Positions 1 to 5,385 of a DNA stretch of 5,575 nt are shown in pieces. The DNA lies in contig JAEWNJ010000097.1 in assembly GCA_023392795.1 (NCBI GenBank), positions 1 through 5,575 of the forward strand. Direction: 5' to 3'. The notes beneath the pieces are model-generated. The model had not been told where the DNA came from, ran no database searches, and was given only the letters and a program-made list of their open reading frames with translations. Position 1 is the first letter of the stretch; every line of letters begins with the position of its first letter. Source of the DNA: Candidatus Cloacimonadota bacterium. Lineage in GTDB: Bacteria; Cloacimonadota; Cloacimonadia; Cloacimonadales; Cloacimonadaceae. The position numbers were made by a program, and so were the translations under genes.

Positions 1-1512
1 AGCGATGAGGATTTCAAACGCAAGCTGCTCTTTCACAAGATCCTGCCCTTTGCCGTTCACAAGACCAATCGTGATCTCCTGCGGGTTCTTACCAGTGACC
101 CCACCAACAAGGTGATCCAGGAGATCACCACGCGCACGCCCTATCGCCGTCTGGAAGTATATTGGGCACCCCTGAGGACCATCGAAGAAATCATCGCTCG
201 CGTAGCACCGCAAAAGAATGAATTCCTGCAGCTTTTGGAAGAAGCCGGACAGGTGCTGAGCGACATCGAGGAACCGGATAAAGATATTCTGGACGAGCAA
301 GCGCTGGATGAAGAGATCAATAAAAGCCTGTTGGTGAATCTCTTTGAAGGCTGCATGATCGAAGCCGTGCGCAAGGACGCCTCCGATATCCACATCATCC
401 CAAACGGGAAAAGCACAGTGGATATTTTTTTCCGTATCGATGGTAAATTGCAGCTCTGGCTGCGGCAGGAAAACACCGCTCCGGAGGCGCTGATCGCGGT
501 GGTGAAAGACCGCTCCAATGGCGTGGATCGTTTTGAGCGCGATACCGCTCAGGACGGATTTGCCCAGCGGGTGGTGGATGAGCACCTCATTCGCTATCGT
601 ATATCGATCCTGCCGATCGTGTCCCAGGAATATGAACGCCGCTTTGAAAGCGTGGTGATCCGTGTGATCGACGACCGTAAGGTAATCACTGATTTCCGGA
701 AGCTGGGTTTCCAGGAACAGGCAGAAAAGGAATTCCTCAAATCGATAAATACATCCAAAGGCATTGTGATCGTAACCGGGCCAACAGGTAGCGGAAAATC
801 CACCACTTTGATGGCGGCATTGCACCAGGTGATCCATCCCGGGGTAAACGTACTCACGTGCGAAGACCCGGTAGAATATGTGATCCGTGGCGCCCGGCAG
901 CTAAAGATCGGACATAAAATGAGCTTTGAGCAGGCCATCCGTTCAATCCTGCGTCACGACCCCGACATCGTGATGGTGGGTGAGATTCGTGACAAGATTA
1001 CTGCCGAGACGGCGGTGAAGCTGGCCAATACCGGTCACCTGACCTTTAGTACCCTGCATACAAACGACGCGCCCTCTGCCATTTCACGTCTGTACAAGAT
1101 GGGCATTGAGACCTTCCTGCTGGCATATTCCATCAATATCATCATTGCCCAGCGTTTGGTGCGCAAACTCTGCGTGCATTGCCGCAGACCTCTGGGTAAA
1201 GAGCATTGGGAAGCCGCGATGCATTTGGGACTCACCAGGGAAGAGCTGGAATCCGGCAAAATCTACGAGCCGGTGGGCTGTCCCAAGTGTCACAACGGCT
1301 ATAAAGGCCGTATAAACGTAGCCGAAGCACTGTATTTCTACCCGGAAATCCGTCAGGAAATCGTGAAATCGATCAGCGACATCGACGAAGAACGGATTCG
1401 CAAGATCGCCGAAAAACACGGGATGCTCTCCATGCGTGACAGCGGCGTGGACCGCATGCGCGAAGGGCTTACCGACCTCACCGAAGTGTTGTACGTAACA
1501 TCTGAGGATTAG
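1..1512 (+). CDS. Type IV pilus / type II secretion assembly ATPase, GspE/PilB family (5' end missing)
   Basis: Cytoplasmic hexameric ATPase of the secretion-superfamily type that powers pilin or pseudopilin polymerisation. The frame is open from base 1, so the gene starts upstream; the GTG at 112 is internal, because residues before it (LPFAVHKTNRDLLRVL) continue an N1 (MshEN/GspE_N) domain. In the 503 visible residues: N2 domain with ASDIHI at 127-132 and QDG at 184-186; Walker A GPTGSGKST at 260-268; Asp box CEDPVEY at 287-293; Walker B region DPDIVMVGEIRD at 320-331; His box TGHLTFSTLHTNDA at 344-357; and a zinc tetracysteine made of CVHC (391-394) and CPKC (427-430). The N1 domain plus the tetracysteine favour an extension ATPase (GspE/PilB) over PilT. 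The N2 segment before QDG is divergent: the usual AERRLPQDGR is replaced by a longer stretch containing DRFERDTAQDG. Catalytic motifs are intact. PilB versus GspE cannot be decided from this window. Confidence 0.95.
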   Translation, partial: SDEDFKRKLLFHKILPFAVHKTNRDLLRVLTSDPTNKVIQEITTRTPYRRLEVYWAPLRTIEEIIARVAPQKNEFLQLLEEAGQVLSDIEEPDKDILDEQALDEEINKSLLVNLFEGCMIEAVRKDASDIHIIPNGKSTVDIFFRIDGKLQLWLRQENTAPEALIAVVKDRSNGVDRFERDTAQDGFAQRVVDEHLIRYRISILPIVSQEYERRFESVVIRVIDDRKVITDFRKLGFQEQAEKEFLKSINTSKGIVIVTGPTGSGKSTTLMAALHQVIHPGVNVLTCEDPVEYVIRGARQLKIGHKMSFEQAIRSILRHDPDIVMVGEIRDKITAETAVKLANTGHLTFSTLHTNDAPSAISRLYKMGIETFLLAYSINIIIAQRLVRKLCVHCRRPLGKEHWEAAMHLGLTREELESGKIYEPVGCPKCHNGYKGRINVAEALYFYPEIRQEIVKSISDIDEERIRKIAEKHGMLSMRDSGVDRMREGLTDLTEVLYVTSED

Positions 1513-1516
1513 AAAG

Positions 1517-1942
1517 ATGAATATGTTTGAGATGGTTCTAGCCCTTTTTGCCATAGTGCTCTTTACGACACTATCGCTCACCTATAATCAGGCGATATGG
1601 GCTCAGACGGACTATCTGAACAATGCCACTCTGGTGGTACAGGCATCGCAGATATGCCATTCCATTCTGGACGAAGCAGACGCCAAGCTCTTTTCCAAAC
1701 AGCTGGAATTGGTAGATCTGTTGACCGAGTACAACTTTACCAGATCCCAGACTTATCCCCATTTACCCATAACCTTCAACGTAGAAGCGGTAACCATCAA
1801 TTGTGACGAATTGGGCGAACCGCTTGCGGTGGATGACCCCCTGAGCCTGTATAAAAAGGTAACCATCACGGTCAGCGGGCACAGCTATCTGCAGAGACCA
1901 TACATAATGCATAGAATCTATACCGAAACGTTTATCAGGTGA
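1517..1942 (+). CDS. Minor pseudopilin-like membrane protein (GspI/PilV-like)
   Basis: A 141-residue protein with one hydrophobic helix at about residues 4-22, then a helical stretch and a beta-rich C-terminus (for example KKVTITVSG at 113-121). This is the build of a type II pseudopilin or minor pilin, and being first of three such genes after the ATPase recalls GspI/PilV. There is no Gly/Ala-Phe prepilin cleavage site. Counting from the initiator Met, a Glu sits at position 5 (MNMFE), the place of the conserved E5 in mature pilins. The frame has a stop at 1496-1498 and no ATG/GTG/TTG before 1517, so a longer leader is not available. GAGG at 1504-1507 lies 9 bases before the ATG; an ATG at 1523 is a less likely start. 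Cys47 and Cys96 could pair. It starts 4 bases after the ATPase stop. Family assignment is inference from architecture and context. Confidence 0.8.
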   Translation: MNMFEMVLALFAIVLFTTLSLTYNQAIWAQTDYLNNATLVVQASQICHSILDEADAKLFSKQLELVDLLTEYNFTRSQTYPHLPITFNVEAVTINCDELGEPLAVDDPLSLYKKVTITVSGHSYLQRPYIMHRIYTETFIR

Positions 1943-1943
1943 G
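1937..1943 (+). promoter_or_regulatory. Ribosome binding site of the GspJ/PilW-like gene
   Basis: AGGTGAG lies directly before the ATG at 1947 and contains the TGA stop of the preceding gene (1940-1942). Translation of the two genes is therefore probably coupled. Confidence 0.65.
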
Positions 1944-1946
1944 AAA

Positions 1947-2525
1947 ATGGGCGTAATGCTGGATGTAATTGGAAGCGTGATCATCGGAGCAACATTACTG
2001 CTGATGATAATGACATTTCAGCTGCAATTGCAGGAAACGGCAGGGCGGATCTATTACACCAGTTCCATGATAGATCACATGGATGCCTCCGCCCGCAATG
2101 TGAACCACATATTTGCCATGGCGGGAGTGGGGATTCCGGCAGATTCCATTTGCGTGGCTGCCAGCTCATCCAGCATTACCTTCCGTACCTATTGGGACTG
2201 TGCGGGAGATTCATTGTCGGACACCCAACATCTGATCGAGATGAAACTTGCGAACTACGGTTATGAGTCCGGCAGAGTGCTGGAAATTCGCCAGGATGGT
2301 AGCCTGATCATGCCCTTGGGCCACATTCTATACATTGAGAATATGCGTCTGAATTATTACAATCTGGCTGGTGCTGCCACCACTACTTTGAAAGATATCA
2401 TGTCTGCAGAGATTCTGCTCACTTTCCGGCGAGATTCTCCCTGGCGGCCGGCTCAACCGCTTCGGTCAAATCTGCAATTAAAATGCTTTTTTATGAATGC
2501 CTATCTGCAAGAAGGCGGATGGTAA
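1947..2525 (+). CDS. Minor pseudopilin-like membrane protein (GspJ/PilW-like)
   Basis: A 192-residue protein with an N-terminal membrane helix at about residues 5-23 and then an extended helix, giving a classic pilin-like stalk. The globular part resembles PilW/GspJ in style: GVGIPADSICV (60-70), an ITFRTYWDC strand region (77-85), an LNYYNLAG segment (135-142) and a terminal LQLKCFFMNAYL region (177-187). No basic leader or Gly-Phe cleavage site is present. After removal of Met1 (residue 2 is Gly, which normally allows this), Asp becomes residue 5 (GVMLD), possibly standing in for E5. No ATG, GTG or TTG occurs upstream between the in-frame stop at 1905-1907 and 1947. AGGTGAG at 1937-1943 provides the ribosome site and overlaps the previous stop. 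Cys69 and Cys85 are candidates for a disulphide. Its place between the I-like and K-like genes supports the J role; sequence similarity is only suggestive. Confidence 0.8.
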   Translation: MGVMLDVIGSVIIGATLLLMIMTFQLQLQETAGRIYYTSSMIDHMDASARNVNHIFAMAGVGIPADSICVAASSSSITFRTYWDCAGDSLSDTQHLIEMKLANYGYESGRVLEIRQDGSLIMPLGHILYIENMRLNYYNLAGAATTTLKDIMSAEILLTFRRDSPWRPAQPLRSNLQLKCFFMNAYLQEGGW

Positions 2526-2530
2526 GGAGG
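2524..2530 (+). promoter_or_regulatory. Strong Shine-Dalgarno site deciding the start of the LamG-pilin gene
   Basis: AAGGAGG is a full match to the anti-Shine-Dalgarno sequence, 6 bases before the ATG at 2537. It overlaps the TAA of the preceding gene (2523-2525). It favours 2537 over the in-frame ATGs at 2483 and 2519, neither of which has a well-spaced site. Confidence 0.85.
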
Positions 2531-2536
2531 CACGAT

Positions 2537-3916
2537 ATGGGACGCGCTTCATTGATGTTTGTAATTTTGATGACCTCGATCTTCGCTTCAGTATTGGTAA
2601 GGGTCCAAAGAAGCATAGGCGGCGTTCCGGATGTGCTCATCAGAAACCAGCTAAATAAAGAGATTGAGAATATCAGCGATTTTGTGCTAAGAGCCGCAGT
2701 GCGCAATGCCAATTCCAAGGATTTCCTGGATTCTGTGCTAAGTGGAACTGAGATCATTGGCGAACTCACTCACATCCAAAACTTCGCCATCGGGGAAAGA
2801 AGAATCGGAAACTGCGATGTCCTGAGCCTGGAATACAGCTACGCGCATACTGCAGACCACTATAAAGTGAAAACCCATATCCGTGGTTTTATGCAGGGAG
2901 TGGAAGTGTTTCGGGATGCAGAAATGGCTTTCAGTTTCCCCATGGTTACGCTGGGTAAAGTGGCCCCAAACGTGGTGTATCTGGAGTTTGAACGCTTGCT
3001 GCTGTTTCCCTGGCTGTTTGATATATTCAACCTGAACAACCGCTTCCTGCCGGATTCCTCACCCAACAACTACGGAGGCCAGTTTCACGGGTTCTCGTTT
3101 ATCTCGCCGACTGCGCCATACTACGTAAAGGACAATATCGATGACGACGTGGAATCCTGGGGCGGTGCGTACAGCAAACGCTACATAAAGTTTAACGGTT
3201 ATAACAATTGGGTGGAAGTGGAGAACAAGCTGCCTGTCGGTAGTGAAGACGATGAAGCGCTAAACACCGATACAGATTTTTCTTTGATGTGTTTTGCCAA
3301 GATTGATAAATCGGGCAGGAACTCCACGCTAGGGATATCTGACAAAAGGAATCAGCAGGGAGCACTGGTATGGATACCCAGCGATTTGACTGATGCCTCG
3401 ATGCAGTTCAAGCCATCTGCCGCCATCTATTTCGAAACCACAAACACTTCGAGCGCCACCGGAAAGATGCATTTTGTGGTCACAAGGTCAGACAAAGATT
3501 CTCTGATGGTTTCTATCCCTTATACCCGTACCGCAGAAGTTTGGCAGAGAAAATGGTTGTTGATCTACTACTACATCATAAACCCCAACCATCCGCGATT
3601 CCCCTGGAATTCATACGGTCTAACCTATGAAACCAAAGACGAGCAGAGCATTTTGACCGCTTATATTGATGGGAGAGTGGTGGGACAGAGAATCAAGGAA
3701 GGAGCGGTGCGGGCACATAAAAGCGAGTATGGAATGATCATGGGTAGAAAGGGATTGAATACCAGCCTATACGATCTAAGTCACGTACATAATCGCTACT
3801 TTTTTGGCATCATGGATCAGTCCGGGATGGACGATAGAACCTTTACACCCACAGAAATGCTCTTATGGCACCAAGGTGTGATGAAATCCACTCTGGTGCA
3901 GTATATACGGGATTAG
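2537..3916 (+). CDS. GspK/PilX-like minor pilin with C-terminal LamG (concanavalin-like) domain
   Basis: 459 residues from the ATG chosen here. An N-terminal membrane helix (about 5-22, ASLMFVILMTSIF core) is followed by a helical stretch ending in KEIENISDFVLRAAV (41-55), like the PilX/GspK stem. A strand-rich part to about 137 comes next, then a hydrophobic aromatic segment (148-165). Residues about 216-450 look like a LamG/Laminin_G_3 jelly roll: YIKFNGYNNWVEV (216-228), FSLMCFAKID (248-257), the hallmark AYIDGRVVG (375-383) and a closing YFFGIMDQ...FTPTEMLLW (421-444). Such domains usually bind sugars or proteins, often with calcium; the ligand here is unknown. As third gene after I- and J-like neighbours it would sit at the filament tip. 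The start rests on a perfect AAGGAGG at 2524-2530. In-frame ATGs at 2483 and 2519 are alternatives; the 2519 start would add a short leader ending in Gly. Confidence 0.85.
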   Translation: MGRASLMFVILMTSIFASVLVRVQRSIGGVPDVLIRNQLNKEIENISDFVLRAAVRNANSKDFLDSVLSGTEIIGELTHIQNFAIGERRIGNCDVLSLEYSYAHTADHYKVKTHIRGFMQGVEVFRDAEMAFSFPMVTLGKVAPNVVYLEFERLLLFPWLFDIFNLNNRFLPDSSPNNYGGQFHGFSFISPTAPYYVKDNIDDDVESWGGAYSKRYIKFNGYNNWVEVENKLPVGSEDDEALNTDTDFSLMCFAKIDKSGRNSTLGISDKRNQQGALVWIPSDLTDASMQFKPSAAIYFETTNTSSATGKMHFVVTRSDKDSLMVSIPYTRTAEVWQRKWLLIYYYIINPNHPRFPWNSYGLTYETKDEQSILTAYIDGRVVGQRIKEGAVRAHKSEYGMIMGRKGLNTSLYDLSHVHNRYFFGIMDQSGMDDRTFTPTEMLLWHQGVMKSTLVQYIRD

Positions 3917-3918
3917 CT

Positions 3919-4023
3919 ATGAATGTATCAGCAGAGAATAAATCTATGCCCCTCACACAGGGATTGCAGTCAAAGAAGAGTTTAATAGTACAAGCATCGG
4001 ATATATTAGAACCTCTGAGGTAA
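3919..4023 (+). CDS. Possible 34-residue small protein or leader peptide (doubtful)
   Basis: The ORF starts 2 bases after the upstream stop and almost fills the gap. It encodes a polar peptide beginning MNVSAENKSM and ending in ASDILEPLR, with no membrane helix and no recognised motif. It is in the same frame as the following gene and is separated from it by tandem stops TAA-TAA (4021-4026). No good ribosome site precedes it; CGGGA at 3909-3913 is weak. Codon use (ATA, TTA, GTA) is more AT-rich than in the neighbours, which argues for a chance ORF. If translated, ribosomes ending here would stop right on the start region of the next gene, so a coupling role is possible. I do not recognise the peptide. 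Confidence 0.25.
   Translation: MNVSAENKSMPLTQGLQSKKSLIVQASDILEPLR
4017..4020 (+). promoter_or_regulatory. Ribosome binding site of the DHp-domain gene
   Basis: GAGG lies 6 bases before the ATG at 4027 and supports that start over the in-frame ATGs at 4033 and 4051. It falls within the last codons of the doubtful 34-codon ORF and is followed by the tandem stops TAATAA. Confidence 0.65.
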
Positions 4024-4026
4024 TAA

Positions 4027-4503
4027 ATGGACATGTTAGCTTTCGTGACAATGAATCCGATTCTGCTGCTAAGCACAGCGGGATCAGCTTTATACATAGC
4101 AATGGCGCTATTGATCATCATCCTGGGAGTATTTGCAGTGCGCTATAGGCAGCAGATGCAAAAAGTTCAGCGCGACAAGCAACAGCTTCTGGTGGAACTG
4201 AATAAATGCAAAGGCATGCTAAAGAAACTGAACGAATTGGACGAATTGATCCCGGAACTACAGAAAATCGCCAAGCTGGATCACGACGTGAATACTCCCC
4301 TCTGTGTGATCACCATGTCCCTGGGCAGGGCGAAAAGGCTGGGGCAGGAAAATAACGATGAATCCCTGCTGAATAACGTGCAGGACATTCTGAACTCGGT
4401 GGGCCGCATACAAGAGATTATGCAGGCAGTAAGAATACTAAAAACGAATCCGCTGGTGGCATACAAAATCAAGGGCGTGCCGGCAAAGGATATGGGGCAC
4501 TGA
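4027..4503 (+). CDS. Membrane-anchored histidine kinase dimerisation (HisKA/DHp) protein lacking the ATPase domain
   Basis: 158 residues. A membrane helix at about 11-38 is followed by a basic segment (RYRQQMQKVQRDK), a charged coiled-coil-like region (about 40-80), and a HisKA-like helical hairpin at about 80-140. The H-box reads LDHDVNTPLCVI, with His86 as predicted phosphoacceptor; it matches the HisKA pattern H-[ED]-x-x-[TN]-P-L, and D87/T90 fit the DxxT phosphatase motif. The second DHp helix would be about 115-138. The protein ends there: there is no N, G1, F or G2 box of an HATPase_c domain, and the next gene starts after 3 bases in the same frame, so no hidden frameshifted ATPase domain is present. 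It probably works with the adjacent response regulator as a phosphotransfer, phosphatase or scaffold protein, with an ATPase partner elsewhere. Role is inference; the fold call rests on the H-box and helix pattern. Confidence 0.8.
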   Translation: MDMLAFVTMNPILLLSTAGSALYIAMALLIIILGVFAVRYRQQMQKVQRDKQQLLVELNKCKGMLKKLNELDELIPELQKIAKLDHDVNTPLCVITMSLGRAKRLGQENNDESLLNNVQDILNSVGRIQEIMQAVRILKTNPLVAYKIKGVPAKDMGH

Positions 4504-4506
4504 AAC

Positions 4507-5385
4507 ATGAGTACGAACAAGATATTGGTAGTGGATGACGAACAAAACATCCGGGATATCTTTCAGACTTTTCTCCAGGAGATGGGTTACTTCGTTTGCA
4601 CTGCGATCGACGGTCTGGATGCCTTGGAGAAAGTGGCAAAAGAGAGATTTGATCTCTATATCGTGGATATCTATATGCCCCGTATGGGCGGTTTGGAGCT
4701 GATATCGCGGCTTAAGGATATGCAGCCTTCGGCGGTGATCATCGTAACCACGGGATATTCCGGCTTGGATGTGGATTTCCGCAGTATCCGCCAATCGGCC
4801 TTTATGTATCTGGCCAAGCCGATCCAGCCCGATGAACTGATGCGTGCGGTGGAAGCTGGGTTGGCTGAAGCAAAGGGTAACGCCCCTGAGCCCGTGATGG
4901 TGGAACCGGAAATACACGTCCCGGAACCTGATAAGAAACCTGATATGCTGCTGCTGAAAGGCTTTAGCACAGAACAGATCTTCAGCTTCAAGAGCATGGG
5001 CACCCTGAAGGAATACACCAATGGCTCCTCCATTCCCCTGGACAAAGACGATGGATGCATGATCTTCATCGAGCGCGGTTTTGTGAATGTGTACTACAAC
5101 ACCGATCTGGTGGATTCCCTGAAAGAGGGTGATGTGTGGGGAGAAGAAGCTTTCGTAAATCCGCAGGCTTCCTTTACCGCATTGAAAGCAAACAGCGATG
5201 TATTGATCCGCCATTTTTCACGTCGCCGACTGATAGAATACTTCACATACAATGAAAAGGCGCTCACAGAACGCTATATGCTAAACCTCATTCAGTGCAT
5301 GCAGGTGAAATGGAAACGCTGCATAGTGAGGTTGTCGCTTTCCAGCCGCAGTACTCTTATCGATGAGGAACTGCTGAACCGATGA
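4507..5385 (+). CDS. Response regulator: receiver domain fused to a cyclic-nucleotide-binding-like domain, no DNA-binding domain
   Basis: 292 residues. The receiver domain (about 4-120) has the full active site: D10/D11 in VVDDE, phosphoacceptor D54 in VDIYMP, T82 before Gly83, and K104 in AKP. A Pro/Glu-rich linker (about 125-146, PEPVMVEPE) leads to a CAP_ED/cNMP-binding-like beta roll at about 148-245, with MIFIERGFVNVYY (185-197), LKEGDVWGEEAF (205-216) and ASFTALKANSDVLI (221-234), then a C-terminal helical part. In canonical cyclic-nucleotide sites GE is followed a few residues later by R-[ST]; here NPQAS takes that place, so the phosphate-binding Arg is missing and cAMP or cGMP binding is doubtful. 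No helix-turn-helix follows, so the output is probably protein-protein contact. It starts 3 bases after the DHp gene with only a weak GGGG (4494-4497) as ribosome site, suggesting coupling to its likely partner. Confidence 0.9.
   Translation: MSTNKILVVDDEQNIRDIFQTFLQEMGYFVCTAIDGLDALEKVAKERFDLYIVDIYMPRMGGLELISRLKDMQPSAVIIVTTGYSGLDVDFRSIRQSAFMYLAKPIQPDELMRAVEAGLAEAKGNAPEPVMVEPEIHVPEPDKKPDMLLLKGFSTEQIFSFKSMGTLKEYTNGSSIPLDKDDGCMIFIERGFVNVYYNTDLVDSLKEGDVWGEEAFVNPQASFTALKANSDVLIRHFSRRRLIEYFTYNEKALTERYMLNLIQCMQVKWKRCIVRLSLSSRSTLIDEELLNR

Larger units (their letters stand above)
3917..4026. other. Only sizeable gap in the operon (110 bases)
   Basis: This gap separates the filament-subunit genes from the signalling genes and is more AT-rich by eye than the flanking genes. 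It holds a 34-codon ORF (3919-4023) and the ribosome site of the next gene. I found no hairpin followed by a T-run and no -35/-10 pair with acceptable spacing. It is the most plausible place for an internal promoter or a processing site in this window, but none is demonstrated. Confidence 0.5.

Noticed and set aside
112..1512. Start of the assembly ATPase at GTG 112
   Set aside because: The frame is open to base 1, and the 37 residues before 112 read as part of an N1 domain, so the gene is truncated by the window rather than starting here.
1084..1581. Antisense 165-codon ORF on the minus strand
   Set aside because: It overlaps the conserved C-terminal half of the assembly ATPase and has no ribosome site or recognisable motif.
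3964..4007. Possible promoter (TTGCAG with TTTAAT or TATATT) in the gap before the DHp gene
   Set aside because: Spacings are about 11 and 32 bases, far from the usual 16-18, and no other -35 element fits. AT-rich hexamers alone are expected by chance.
4011..4021. Near-palindrome ACCTC-T-GAGGT including the ribosome site of the DHp gene
   Set aside because: The arms are separated by one base, so a real hairpin would have only three pairs around a five-base loop. Most likely chance.
4228..4248. Short tandem repeat of ACGAATTGG/A
   Set aside because: It is explained by the coiled-coil heptad-like protein sequence NELDEL; only two short copies are present.
4438..5214. Antisense 258-codon ORF on the minus strand
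   Set aside because: It lies entirely opposite the end of the DHp gene and the well-supported receiver-cNMP-like gene. Its translation is His/Gln-rich with no domain pattern, as expected for a codon shadow.
4027..5385. DHp gene and receiver gene as one hybrid kinase broken by a stop
   Set aside because: They are in the same frame, but the receiver gene has its own ATG after the TGA, and no ATPase domain lies between them that a readthrough product would need. Two separate coupled genes fit better.
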